A DNA stretch of 64,000 nt. Source: Pseudoscleropodium purum (lineage: Eukaryota; Streptophyta; Bryopsida; Hypnales; Brachytheciaceae). The stretch covers positions 10,173,611-10,237,610 of the forward strand of contig OZ017801.1 in assembly GCA_963969395.1 (NCBI GenBank). The letters run 5' to 3'. Below the pieces are notes generated by a model, which searched no databases, was not told the DNA's origin, and worked only from the letters and a program-made list of their open reading frames with translations. Positions 47,595 through 62,000 of this stretch are shown here, piece after piece. How positions within the stretch are numbered: the stretch's first letter is position 1; every line of letters begins with the position of its first letter. A program made the translations under genes and the position numbers.

Positions 47595-50500
47595 ATGGCT
47601 ATGGAGATGGACGTCTGCATCGTGGGCGGTGGATTGGCGGGGTTAGCACTCGCGATCGGAATGCAAGAGCGCGGCATTCGAACGCACGTCTTCGAGAAGG
47701 CGCCCAAGATTCGACCCCACAGTGGCACCGCCCTCAGCTTGGCTGCAAACGGTACCAACCCTGCGAATGTTGTTGCAAGTGATGGTAATGTAGTGTATGG
47801 AGATCAATTCATTCGAATGGCAGTTTTCCGATTGCCAAATTGAGATGTTCTTCTTCAGACTCTAGGATAGGTTTTAGGAATTTTGTTCGGTACATGCAAA
47901 TGATGGGAATCTAGTGTATGGAGATCCCTGCATTCAAATGGCAGTTTTCTCAATTGCCAAATTCATCAGAAAACTAGGATAGTTTAGGGTTTAGTTTGGT
48001 AAATGCAAATGATGGGAATCTAGTGTATGGAGATCAACGCATTCAAATGGCAGTTTTCCCAATTACCGAATTGAGGCGTTCTTCATCAGAAACCAAGGAT
48101 AGTCTAGGGTTTAATTTGGTACAAGTTTGCCAAAATCACTGAAAACCTCCATTGTAATGAACATATTGGTCGCGACGTGCAGGATTGCGAGCGTTGGACG
48201 GGGTGAAACCGGGACTGAGTGCGACTATGATCAAGGAAGGCGCGCACATCACGCACATGCGAGCGAAATCCTCGCCGGGGGTGAATAGTGAGCTGTTCAA
48301 CGAGGTGATCATCCCGTGCCAACCAGGTCTCATGTGCATGATCCCCTGGAAGACGGCCCAACAGACGCTGGCAGACACTGTCTTGGATCAAAGCTTGTTG
48401 CACTGGCGCCACTCGTTTCTTGACTACAGCCTCATAGAGGTAGGGTCTAAGATCCCCAGTCACAGGAGTTCACCCATTTTTTTCTTATTTTTTCGTTTCT
48501 TTGGAACGCAACTTTGACGGCTTACATCACATGAAACTGCGCTGTCCTATCGAATGAGTTTTACAATTGGAGAGAATAGACCGCAGGGTTCCCCGATTTG
48601 CCTGTCATGGATTAGGTACTGGACACTATTTGCGTCACTTTTAAGTACTTTGACTTGTGTTGGATTGTGGTTCTTGGGAGATCGGTGTAGAGTTGTGTAC
48701 CGATTCTTGGACTGTATGGAGGATAACGTTCTTTAGCAGTTGTGAGAAGTCACTTAAATGACGACTCAGAAATCTGACATTCATTGTAAAGAGCATGCGT
48801 GTAGAGTGCATGGCCCTCTTCTTCCTATAGCCTTTGTTATCTTTTCCCATGTGCACAAAAAGAGTCTAAATTCCTTTTCCAAGTATGTTGCGGCAGATCC
48901 TCAAGGATGTTTTCGTATCCTCCACTCTTTTTCCGTATCCTCCACCTTACTGCTTGCAACCCCTTGCATTGGAGGTTAGGGTTTACCGGGATCAGGGTTT
49001 ACATTGGAGATGACGGTTTCTAGTCACTGAATTGGGTGAACAGGGCGGTGTGGAGGCAACCTTTGAAGCATTCGTCGATGGAGAGGACGGCCAGTCTTCC
49101 GTCCAAACAATTTTAGTGCGTGCCAAGTTGCTTGTGGGCTGTGATGGTCTCTGGTCTCAAGTGCGTAAGATTTTGGTGGGTGAAAAAGGTGACGAGCCGC
49201 GGGATCTGTACCTTAACACTTGGAATGCCGTAATCCCTACAGAGCCTGTCAGGTACTATCACTTTCTCTAGTGTCACATCCTCTGCTCATTTAGCAAAAC
49301 CTAGCAAAGGGATGTACCCAGTTTAGAATGCACTCTTTCCTTTCACTGTCACTCCTCTCACAAGAAGATGCATCCAAATCTGATAACAAGGAGTTCAACA
49401 AGTGCGGAAAGATTTCTATCTCTCACTCATCAAGTATTTCTTTTATGCCACATTTCATGTGACCCTAAAGCCTGGGACTGGGACTTAAAAGAGGTATGAG
49501 TGGGTATCATATGTTTCATCCTTGTATCCTTCGGCTCTGTTCCTAACTCAAAATAACTGCATATTGGTGGCAGGGAATTAAATCTGCATGAAAGCAATGA
49601 AATTTGCATCTTTCACTTCGTGTCAAAGAGCAAATTGTGTTATCTGTGCGACTCTGGTAAGAATCTGTTAACACATCTACGTGCCCTTCATTTTCAAACC
49701 TATTTACATTAATTGATAACATTGCTATATATATTATTGCACTAGGCTTCCAGTCAGCTTGTAGGTAACTATTTACAATTGAGTTATTAGTTGCCGATTG
49801 CAAATGATGAGGGCTCTGAAACTTTGGTTGTAAGAAGGACAGGGACTAGCAAAAATGAGTTCTAATTTTCTGGTTGCGTCAATGACTTGTAATGAGTGGG
49901 TTATTTTGTTGCAGGTGCCGGATTAACCCTCTGGCAGGTGCGGGGGCCTGATGTGAGTGGAGAAATCACAAAAGCTTACGCCTCAGATTTGGAGGCTCAT
50001 GGCCCCGATGTAAGAAAAGTGAGAGCATTGAGGCAAATGGAGGGCCTGGAGGGCATGGAAAACATGGTCAAAGTCATGGAAGACACCCACCCTGATATGG
50101 TTCGGGAAGCTCGACAAGTCGACCGCCGTGCCCTCACAAGCTGGAGTGATTCCAGCAAGGCTGTATTACTAATTGGTGATGGTACTGTCTGCAGTCCAAG
50201 ATTAATCTTTCGATGGGGAGATGGTGTAGTAGTTTTGTAGGTTTGGGAAGACGAAGAGTATCTGTTTTCTCATTTGCATTCAATATTTAAATCTCATTAT
50301 TCCTAATTTCGTAGAAGAATTTATTTTCTTTATTGGATATTTGGACCTCGTGATGTTCGTACATTTCCAGTTCTTGCCCAGTGGTATGAACAGGAACATG
50401 ACCAGGTCTGTCTTGAATTGGACGTGTATGCAGCTGCACATGTGATGTATCCGGGGCCGGGAGAGGGAGCTCGAACATCCTTCGAGGATGCCCACCAGCT

Positions 50501-50974
50501 TTCCAATCTCCTGCAAGAGGTTTTTGCTAGTCCTCCCAAAACAACTCTTCGGGACGCTGTGACTAGGATAAACCCTTTGACCAGGAATTGATCCGGAAAG
50601 CTGCATTAATTTTCTCCTTCCCAGTGAAATGGTTTTTGCTCTGGTTGCTAGATATTGCACGGCGGTGAAGTGGAGATTTGTTCTTTGAACACAAAGTTTC
50701 TTGTAGAAATCCTCCATTTGTTTCTAGCAAAGCAGGTCGGAACTGATTTCGTGTTATTATCTCGACCAGATTTGAGAAGATACGCATCCCCTGCGTTTCT
50801 AGAATCCAAGCTTACGCTGCGGAGAAAACATACTGGCCCGAGTATATCCCGGAGTGGGCGCAAAAGCTCACTAACGCGGAGAAAGCTCAAAGGAGCAAGG
50901 AATATATGAAGTGGGTGCTTCAGTACCCAGAATGCATGCAGGGAGACCCAGACTCAACCTACTGGAAGCCATGA
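47595..50974 (+). CDS. Class A FAD-dependent monooxygenase, seven exons (copy B)
   Basis: Exons are 47595-47751, 48183-48439, 49044-49252, 49574-49656, 49915-50181, 50434-50566 and 50770-50974, predicting 436 aa. It differs from copy A by one residue: the last base of exon 4 (49656) is G, so residue 236 is Gly instead of Ser and the donor reads G|GTAAG, closer to consensus than A|GTAAG in copy A. The second substitution (49669, T for C) is at intron position +13. Intron 6 (50567-50769) has the same GATAAA start in place of a GT donor, so this defect is older than the duplication. Without that splice, translation would stop at the TGA at 50589. Confidence 0.82.
47775..48125 (+). repeat. Intron 1 minisatellite (copy B)
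   Basis: The same three units as in copy A, at 47775, 47896 and 48005, with the same telobox-like TAGGGTTTA words. No unit gain or loss is seen between copies. Confidence 0.85.
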
Positions 50975-53900
50975 ATGAAGCTTTTGCATTTATTCGTTGT
51001 ACAGTGCCAGGGAACTTACTACCATATATCATTGATTGACATTGTGTTTAAAACGATCCAGGTGACACTTAAACATCATTATGTTTGTACAGATGTGCCT
51101 CTCCTACAATATGCCACTGCTTGATTGCCTCGAGGATGTGAAAGTGCTATTGAGGTGACTAAGCATTTGTCATTATAAATTTGACTTGTCTAGAGTGCTG
51201 AACTCTCCTGTTAGGAGAGAAGGTGCGGGTTTAATATGCCCTTTAATTCTTTAAACTGTTTTGTGACTATACGCTTAGTGACGTTTCTCGATTCATGAAA
51301 TTGATGTCGGTGCTTTTGAGTTGAGTCTTGCTTTATGCACGTATGTAATGAATCAGTTCTTGGTGTTTTTCTTTCCCTTTGGAGTGTCTTCGTAATGTAG
51401 GGAATGCACTTACGTAACGAGAAAGAAGCATAGCTGGGGTGCGTCTCGTGGCGGCCAAACTTGCACAAGGTTGACTTTTAAAATGGCCTCTTTCAGTTAC
51501 TCCCACTTTAAACTGAGTTTAGTGGTGATGCTAATATTTTCTGTGAAGGAGGTAATGTATATCTTCGAAGTAGAAGAATCCATACCTTAGGTTGTTTTGT
51601 TTTGTTTGTTATAGTGAGATCTCTTGGACTGTGAGGCCACTAGTTGCATTCTTGGTACCATTGGAAAGCTCTTTGCAAGGAGGGGTGCACGGGCTTTGAT
51701 TAGAGGTGTTTGGACCTCCTATGTGAAAGTTATGGATTTTTGGTTATTTTTGGTTTATTGGTTTAAAAAAAGTAGAAAATTACTTTTTTTTAAATTTTGA
51801 CTATGGCAATAGCACATGGCACACTCATTATCCTTAAATCTTGTTGGCCTAAATGCCCTTGCAATTGACAAGCAAATTATTTGTGGAAGAACTTACAAAA
51901 TTCCTATGGACAAGGGCATGTTAAGTCATAAGGGCATTCATTCATCAAGATTTATATTAGATAAGGTGTCTCTTCTAAGTCAAATGCAAAAGACAATGTC
52001 CTACACCTTCAAAATCAAGGCACCTTTTTGCAAAGGCCCTAAAGAAAAAACCTGATTTCTATTCTTTAAATCAAACAAATGTGACCGTGAGGCTCTATCT
52101 TAGGTGAACAATATTATTGATAACATGGAAATTGCTATGTATTTCAAGCAAAAAATCTTACCAAATTTGATAAACTAATGTTTCCATTACATTCTAAAAA
52201 AGGATCTTTATTGCACTTATTGCAAAAAAATTCCCTTAAAATATGTAATCTACATAAGTCTAACCTAACTTATCTAAGTCTAACCTATTTACAAAATTCA
52301 ACACAATATGTCAAAGACTTGTATCAAAGATCAATCCTCCCTCAACATTTACAATCACATCCACAATATGACTTGAAGTTTGTACCTCAATAATCTAGTA
52401 AATCTCAGGGGAGAAAAGAAACATGAGAAAAGAAAAGGTTTTAAGAAAAGGTTTTAAGTTTTAAAAAAAAATAAAAGTAAAAACCACCCAAAGAAGGGGT
52501 CCTCTTGAACAAAAACATATATGCTGGGTAAAGGATTATCAAAAGAGACCACTCTTTGTCCAATCTGAATCCATCCATCTCAACGTTGTGCACTATGAAT
52601 AGAGTTGTAGATAAGATTTGGAAACTCAAATTTGGAAACCAAAGTTGATGTGGCATGGTTGCCATTGTCTTTGTCTAGAAGATAGAGCCAATAAAGGGGT
52701 GAGCTTGAGAATAGAAATCTTTAAATTCATACTACTATGAATTATAGGAAAATTCTATTGTACTAATATATTAGTGTCCATGAATCTTGGTCAAAACTAA
52801 TAATCAATTCAAAAATATGTTACATGTACATTGTTCTAAGATTTGGGATATCCTAGAATGGAAGCAATGTTATCTTCAATATTATTGAAGCCTACATTTG
52901 AGGGGGTTTAATTTGCATTTAATTGCGCAAAAGGGAGTTGATGTAGAGTGATTAGATTGTGTATAAGAGCCAAATCTATTGAGAAATTTTTTTCATCACT
53001 CTCCTCTCAAAAGATGGCTCCCCCCTTGGTTTGCATTAGTTGCCCCCCCTCCTTCTCTCATAAAATTTACAGGCCATTGATATTTTTTAAGAAAAATGTT
53101 TATCCTCGAAACTGTCGTTGATTTCTCAAAAAATCACAAGTTGTTGATCTTATGAGATTGAATATGAGCTATCTAAATATGAAATACAAAATGAATATTG
53201 GATATAGATATAGTACCGCATACAAATACTACATACGGTACCGGATATGGATACAATACTAGATATGGATATAGAATGAATTGTTCTATATTGATTGTCA
53301 AATAAGTTGGTGTGTGAAAATTACAAGAAGGGAGAAGGGGGGAAGAAATGAAAATTTGAAAATCTTAAATTTATAATCTCAGTGACACAAAGGCCTCGTG
53401 GAACCTCTATGTTACTATCTATCCAAACGATGACACCTTCACCTTCACTATAATTTTGACTTAGAGCAACCTTCCTTGTTGTGTTGGAATTGAAAATGAA
53501 TTTATAAGTTTTCAAAAATCAAAATTATCTTCACCAAGGTTCCATGAGTACTTTTCTATTTCACTTCTATATGAGTAGCAAGAACTTACATTAACTCCTA
53601 AATGATTTTGACTATGTTTTCACCAAAACTACTTCCAAACTGCCATTTCTAGTACATGTACTAAATTTTAGAAAAAAAAACATATTTGTATGAAACAATG
53701 TCCAAAATGGTGGTTACTCTATGAGTTCATTTTTAAAGTGAAGTTGGCTACATGATTGAAAAATTTCAGATCATTTAGAATCATACAACATATAGAAAAA
53801 AAATAGTAAATAGAAAAGAGTAGAGAATGATTCAAAATACAAATTGTTAACAATTTATTTATGGAATTGAAAAATGACAATCCCAATGGTTGTAATAAAA

Positions 53901-56900
53901 AATCTACACCCAAGGTTTTATTTTTTTCCAAAATATTGAAAATTGAGTTAAATAAAGGACTTCAAAGTTTGTCTTAGAGTAGAGATTCAATAACAACTTG
54001 CAAACTCCCACAAACTAAAACTCCTCATAACTTTTGACTTATTGATCAAATTGGACTGATTCAAAGCTTTCCAAGTATATATAAATCTAAAGAACCAATT
54101 TCAAATTTTAATTTCTAAAGAAAATGATTTTTATAGAATTTTTTTTTTCTACCCGAACTGTCCATTAAACAATGAAAAGTACATATTATACAATAACTTT
54201 TTAACCATATAGTCAAAAGTTATGAAAATTGTTGGGCCTCAAAACTACTCTTTGGGATACATATTGCATTAAAATTTCAAAGAAAAGAAATAAAAACTCC
54301 ATTTGTAGTGAGGTGCCCAAAATTTCTATGTTGCTAAAAAACGCAATTAGGTGTTTAAGGGTTAATATTTTAAGAGTAGTTTGCCTTGTCATCAAACTAA
54401 AAGCAATTAAAAAGCTCAATGTCAGTGTTAAAAATAGTATTTTTGAAAACAAAAACTTGCTTCACCTACTATTCTCAAGCTTCTTCCTAAAACTTTGTCA
54501 ACCATCAATTTTGATTCTCTTCTTCCATGTAGAATTCTAGAATTTTTTTTGTAATTCTCACAAGGTGTGGTTGATTTTGCATAAATACAAATTTATTCCT
54601 ATGTCAATATCAAATTAGGAGGCTGTTGCCCATTATAAATAACTCAAAATAACCACATTTTACTAGCCATAGAAACTCAAACAATTCATGCCTCAATCCA
54701 TGTTTATACCACTTATTTACCTTATAACATTACAAAGGACAAAAAGTGTCCAATGAAGAATCCAATGACTAAGCTAGTCACGTATGAAGAATACACCAAA
54801 GCCATTTTTTTTAAATATATTTGGATGTACTTCATCCATTTAGTCTTGCTAAAAAATATCTGTCAATCACCCACTAGATGCTAGCTCTCTTTTCAATTTA
54901 ACCTTGGAATTAGAATGGTCTCATGACCGAAAATTTGAACTTATAAACCTTTTGGTATGTCTTTCTTATTTTGTGACTAGGAATTATAAAAAATTTAAAT
55001 TTGCTTGTGAAAATTTGAGATTGCCTTAGATTTTTTGAAGAAAAAAGGTGAAGGAAATTCATATCAAATTCATATTTAACTGAAAAGATTTGAAATACTC
55101 TCCCTCTCCATATATAATAGTGTAGAAAATTGTGTTGTAAATCAAGTTTCCAAATCTTTCCAATAATAGCCCATAGTTATTGAAACTAGGCTTGATAAAA
55201 TTTACTTCATTAGTCTGATTAAAATTCAAAATTTTGAGGGACAAAATTTATATCAAGAGCAAGGAGCTAGATGTGGCTAAAATATTCTACTACAAGATAA
55301 TTCACGAATTAAGCAAGTCTTCTTATATAGAAAAGTCAACAATACCACTACAAGGAAATTTTCAATGCCATTCATAGAAAAATGCATTCAAGCAACTTTT
55401 AAAACAATTGAATGAAAATTTATCTTTTCCTTCCTATAGAAATTCCTAAAGTCATCCTTCATATTCACCAATAACCTAGGCCATGTAACTTGTTTTCAAC
55501 CACATTGGCTTGCAAAATGAGACATGTTTTCAAGCACAATTGCTTATGCACCTTGCAAATCACATGACCTTTTAATATGTTCATCAATTGACTTTTCAAG
55601 CCCAGTTGGCATATTTGCTTTACAGACATGGGGAGTGTTAGCATTTGAGCATAGAATCTACAAGCCCATGAGCCTAAGAGTTTATATTATAAACACCTTC
55701 TATGGTTATAAGTGTCTATATTATAGATACCTATGTTAAAGACTCTTTTCATGTTATAGTTGTATCTATGTTAATATAAATACATATATTGTAAACACTT
55801 TCAAATCATTGTAGGTTTAGGGTATTTAGTCTACAACTAGATTCATGATTCACATGCTAGCATAGTTGCAAAGACATAAGGACACAAATTGACAATTTGG
55901 CCTCTTTCAAGGTTGATGCATTCATTCAAGCACCAAGCGCCATATGCAACAAACCAAAGGGAGGTTCTTGATTGACTTTTTTATGCAAGATTCAAGTTCA
56001 AAATTCAAATTTTGTATACTTGTAGAAAATGTATGAAATTTTGTATAAATATAAAAAACATTTGACTTGTAGTAAAATCATAATATCAAAACCTTTTTAA
56101 AATTTTGAAAGTCAAGGTACATCCTATGATAATTACTATAATAGTTATGAAGATAAGATATGCTAAATCTAATTTTGCTCTAAGAACTTTCTCTAACACA
56201 AAGATATATATTGGAATATTCAATGTACTCAAAGTAAATATTTTAGACTGAGTTTTATTTTATTTTATTTCAACCTAGTTTCAACTTCAATAATTCAAAT
56301 CGAATTCAATTAAAGTCTATAATTTATGATCTAAAGTGGGTTTTACATTTTTTTTAAAGGTAAATTAATTGAAGAATGTTCAGAAATGTAGTCAATATCT
56401 AAAATTTGTATAAGTGCTTAGAATGATGCTTTAAAGACTCTTCACTTTAGTAATGTTCTTTATTACAATTTATAATGTGAAAATGACATACACTAGTAAA
56501 AATGAAATGTGTTTTTTTGAGTCTAGTCATTTTGTCCTTGAGGAATGTAAGCTTACGCCATCAAGGTTGTACAAAGTAGGATGGTCTATTCTACACATTT
56601 CACTCAGTCTAAGTATAATCAATTGCCTTGGAGGTATGTAAGCTTACACCATCAAGGTTGTATGAAGTAGGATGGCCTGTTTCACACATCTTGTTCAATC
56701 GAAGTGTAATCAATTGTTGTAGAGGTATGTAAGCTTACGCCATCAAGGTTGTACAAAGTAGGATGATCCATTTTCAAGACATTTTTCAATTTTTTGCAAC
56801 TAGAAATGGATTGATTACATTGTGTGTTTAATCTAAAGCTATCATTCTTGAATAATTAAGCTTTAGGTCATTATTATAGAATGAGTAGTGGCTACAATCA

Positions 56901-59038
56901 ATGAATGTGTTTAATCTAAAGCTATAGAATGATTTCGAAGATACAAAAGGTTCCAAGCACAGTATGGGTATCACTTCCGAGATTGTCCGGACTTTAGAAA
57001 AATGTCCTTCCGGAAATGAAAACAATATTGGAAAATTAAAAAATTACATGGTGTTATACAAGGCATGTTAGTACACCACAATCATGTTCCATATAGGTCA
57101 AATTCAAAAATTGAATTTTCTCCTAATTTCACATATTCAGCACCTAATTGCATTATAATAGTGAAAGGACTAAATATTTAAGTTTTTAATATTAAAACAA
57201 CTAGGCATGCACCTTATTAAGTTTGTATTTAAGAATTTCATGTGGTTTTAAGAAGATAATGTTATGAAATTGTAGTCCTTTTAAATTGTGTAAAAATATA
57301 TGATTTTAAAAAGTTCCCATAAATAAAGATATATAGTAATACATCAAATTAAGAATTAAAATTGAACATGGATATGACTCAAACATTGTTTTAGCTAATT
57401 ATCATGTTTATAAACATTTTTTTCTATAAATTGGTATTCCGGATTGTTCCTTTTGCCTCAAATCCGGAATAGAGACAATTCTAGAATTGACAACAAAGGA
57501 ATGAAAAGGAATATCAAAATTATTCAATTTTCTTGCTCAATAATGTTGTAGATGGAATATTACAACTTTCTCATGAATTTATCATCAAATTCTTGTAAAT
57601 AAAAAATGTCTAATTTCTAGTATACATTGAATGAGTCAAAAAATGATAGTGTTTTGTGGAGACAGTCCTTTTTGGAATCCATATCGTGCACTTGCCCAAA
57701 AGGAACTTCTTCTTTTTGAAGTATAAAGTCATTAAAATGTGTAATTTTCTAAGACATTGATGTTGAGGTCATTTTAGGTGTATAATATCACTATTTAGAT
57801 GTATTTTAAGTCAATTTTAGAAAATCTATTGAATTGTTTGGGCTATTTGTCTTCAAATTTCATAAAGTTCATTGCAAATTCATATTCTTTTGAAATATAA
57901 AATTTCAATATATGTAACCTTTTCTTACCATTCTTTGCATTTAAAGAAAAGATTCAATGCATTCAAAGAAATTTATTTGCAATGAGGTCATCTACATTGA
58001 TTAATTGAAACAATTAGTGCATGTGACTCTAATCACCAATATTGAACTATTGATATTTTGAATTAGAATAGGTTGAAATATCACTATTAATACTAAACAA
58101 TTTTTATAAGAAAAAAAATTTAATTATAGCATCACTAATTTTATGGATGATACTAATTCCCCTCTCTCCTTCACTATTACAACAAATTAGTGTATTAAAT
58201 CAACCAACCTAACAACACCATGTTTCAAATTCTATTAGTCCAATATAGAAATTTTTAGGCCTTAGTTGGGCCATTTAATTGCATGAGAATGTGTAAATAT
58301 AGAAAATATCAACCAAAATTGTCTTACAGAAAAATTGTCAATAAAAGTTAAATTTTGTGTCCATTGGTTTTTTTATTTAAATAAATAAATAAATAAATTT
58401 TTATTTTAAAATATATATTGAAAAAAATGAAAAATTTGTTGCTTTTGCACATCCGCCGAATCAATTGGATGAAAATCTATCCTTTTTAATATGTAAGAAT
58501 CCCTAAAGTCATCCTAAGAGCATCACCTTTGGGCATGGTGACTCAATCTAAAAAACTAATAAACCACCCTTCTAAAGTCCTTACTAAGTCATCAACCACC
58601 AATCATTAGAAGCAAGCTATTTTCAAACCACACATTTGATTGCAAAGCAAGCCTTATTTTCAAGCTTGTTGCCTACTCATCTTGTCTTGTAAACTGGATG
58701 ACCCTTCTTTACATATTCATCCACTAACTTTTCAAGCCCACTGGGTGATGCTCTAATAAGGACACAAATCAACATTTTTGCCTCTTCCATGGTTAGTTGA
58801 TGCATTCAAGTGCCAATTGTAGTGAATTGAAAGGAGGTTGCATCAATTGCTGTTTTTTAAGTGAAAATTCTCTCTCTCTCTCTCTTGAGATTTGAGCTTG
58901 TCAGTCCCCATCCCTCCAAAATTGCACCTCTAACCATGTCAAATTGTTGATGTGGCGATGTTCCCATCTGTCTGGGAACCTACAACCTTCTAGAGGTCTA
59001 AAATTATTTGACATTTTCACCTCTTTCATTCAAGGTAA
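50975..59038. other. Copy B: AT-rich DNA and repeats to the second junction, no gene
   Basis: This is the counterpart of 21447-29510. It contains dispersed family 2 at 51581-51827, family 1 at 53013-53366, family 3 at 55403-55973 and 58459-58853, the 91-bp tandem repeat at 56536-56773, the hairpin at 57436-57470 and the AAAT run at 58379-58398. The junction to copy C is identical in sequence to the A/B junction. Confidence 0.65.
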
Positions 59039-62000
59039 CTAAGTTACTTGATTGACGCATTCATAGAATCGCCCAATGCAATGAACTGAAGGGAGGTAGG
59101 TTGCCGCTTGCCCTCATTTCCTCGAAGCGATCCATCCAAGGAAGTGGTTCTGGAAGAGCTGCTGCTAAGTTAAGTTTAAGCCAAGTCCAGTCGCGACCAA
59201 CGATCTCATCCTCAACGAGACACTACTGAGGACGAAGATTTCCTCTAATGATAAGAAAGCAAGCGGCCATCAAGGAAGAGTGCCAACCACCAATGCGCAA
59301 GTGGACTGCCAGATTCCACCAGCGCCTCATCAGAAGCCAACTGCACCCTGGATTGAGGCTCGAATGTTAAAAGCATCGTACATGAAGCAGCCGCTCAAAG
59401 GCAGGCAGGCTGGCAGGCAGGGGAGGAACAAGCAATGAGGAATTAGTTCTTTCTGGTGAGGAATCCCTTCTCGGAAATTCCAATCCGTCACAGGTCTAGT
59501 AGTTGCCAGGCATCCCAGCTAGCTAGTAGGTTCAAGTTCATCAGGCGCGTAGCTAGAGGGAGCCTGGGTTCAGTTGTGGGACTTCGTAAGAAGAAGCGCA
59601 TACCGTACTCCGACCCACCACACTACTCGCCAGTTTGGAGGGAGCGGAGGTGGTGCGGAGATTGAAGCGGTGGAGATCATCAGATGCGCTGCCCACCGCG
59701 ATCCGCAACGCGCCCAGGCAGCAGTTGTAGTAGGGCCGCAAAATTCATCCTCAGAGGACGAAGCTGGTCACTGCGGAAATCATCTGCTTTGGTACTTGTG
59801 TGTGTAGCTGGCTTAAGAAAATGCAAAAGCATCGCTTATTGGAAGTCAAACTACTGTAGATTGAAGACCTCTGTCCCCTTTTCACACAAAATGTCGAGGA
59901 TGAATAGTTGCACTTCTGTCTTGCATGGAGAGGTTCTTTGTCATTCATCCGATAGAAAATGTCTTTAGCGCTATTTATGGGTTCAGCTCCTTTGGTTGCT
60001 ATTTGGGTTGGATTTCAAAAGGGTTCACTAAACTAAAAACAAGCTATTTAAGATATTAGAGTTGATCATAAAGTGTGTGCAATGCGGGACCAAGAGGTGG
60101 AGTTTGAGAAAAAAAAACAAGACGAAAGAGCTCCTTGGAACTAATCCAATTCTAGGGTGTGGTGGAGTTTGAATTGGTGTTGTGTGTTTCTTATGTGTTA
60201 TTCTTAATTAATCCATAAATGATGCGGAAGACGTTTTTTGCGTGATCAATGGCAGAGAATCCTTCTATATGGGACAGAAGTGCAACTGTTCATCCTTGAA
60301 ACTTTGTATGAAAAAGGGAGGTCTTCTATAGTTGTTTGACTTCCAATTAATGAGTATTTTGGATTTTTTTTTTACAAGTAGATGATTCACATTGTAGCAA
60401 AAAGGACGATTTCCACAGTCACCAACCTATCTTTTAAAGCTTAAATCTTCCTCTAGCAACATTGTTACAACTAGAGAAGACTTTTACAATTAACTCTATC
60501 AATCCCAAAAGGACTAGGGATGGGGGGAAGGTTGAACTGATAGCTCTTATTTTCTTGACTAACTCTCGTAATAAGCATAATTCCTTATTTGTGTGGAATA
60601 ATTTTGATGATTGCCTCCATCAAAATGAAAGAAGACTTATATTGCTTTCCTATGGAAAAAAAGATGTCTGAAATCTCATAATTTATAAAAAAAATGCCAC
60701 TATTGACAAGATTGATGAAAGATGTTCACTTAGGTAGTATTTGTATATATGGTGAAATCATAATGCTCAAAAGTGCTCCAAAAACTTTGATTTTTTTTTC
60801 CACATGAATATACCATCATGTTTTTTATATGTAATTTTTTTCAAGTCATTTTGAGGTGTGGAAAAAATAATATGAGAATGTGAAGTGATGGCCCAAAACA
60901 CCTTCTCCATTCTCAAAAAATTCACCTAAAATTGCACAATTGATCATTATTTGATTGGATTGCATTAACAGATTCAATAGAAAAAATTGTGTAGGGTCTT
61001 TTTGTTGTTCATATAGTATGAGTGAAGTTTACATATTAAATTTTTTGCAAATGTATTTGTGGAAGTCACATAGTAGTCTTAAGGGTTAATATCAAATTCT
61101 ACATGTGCACACTAAATTTTAAAAGCAACACCTTTGACCCCCACCCCCCAAATTTGAGCATCATCACTTCAAAACTTGCACAAAGAATTTCTTTACCTAG
61201 TGATTAGTCATGGCCTTTTTCATCAACCACAAGGATTCTCAAGGTTGGCATACTCATCATTCAAATTAGAAGGCTACTATTTTGTTTATTGAGGGTCAAT
61301 TTTTTTGAGGATGCTCTAACATTGTCAAACAAAGTATTTGGTCTTCAAAACAATATTGCAAACCAAGAATATTGGCTAAAAATGAAATTATTCTTTGTGT
61401 ATGCTATTGAGGATTTACTACCTCATAATATTTTCACCTACATACCTAACTTTTCTTCAAATTTAAGGAAGTGAGTTGATTGGCAATTGATGATATGTTG
61501 TACTAAGTGAAAAATACTTCTCAAATAAAAACATTGGATTTGAAATATCTATCACTAATTATTGAATTTAGAATAAAGACCTTGAATTAGTTAGGAATGA
61601 GGTTTAGAAATAAAATTTATCCATCAAAAAATACAAGGCAAATTTAACATTTACTATGTATTACTCTATTTCCTTAATTGGGAGAGCTATGAAATAGGCT
61701 CACTAGATGGCTCCCCCTAGTTTGCATTAGTTATCCCCCCTCTCTCAAAAAATTTATAGGCCGTTGATTTTTTTTAAGAAAAATGCTTACCCTTGAAATT
61801 GCCATTGATTTCTCAAAAAATCACAAGACATTTGTCTTGTGAAATTTAATCTGAGTTGTCCAAATATGAAATACAAAATGAATACCAAATACATACACAA
61901 CATCAGATATGGATACATGATGAATATCGAATATGGATACCGGATACAAATGTAGTACCAGATATGGATATGGAAGGAATATAAAATATGAGTATTGAGT

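Larger units (their letters stand above)
29511..59038. repeat. Tandem array, copy B (29,528-bp period)
   Basis: This is a complete second unit. Compared with copy A it has G instead of A at 49656, T instead of C at 49669, and 18 extra bases in the GA microsatellite (45682-45884). Gene order, strands and repeats are otherwise the same. Confidence 0.97.
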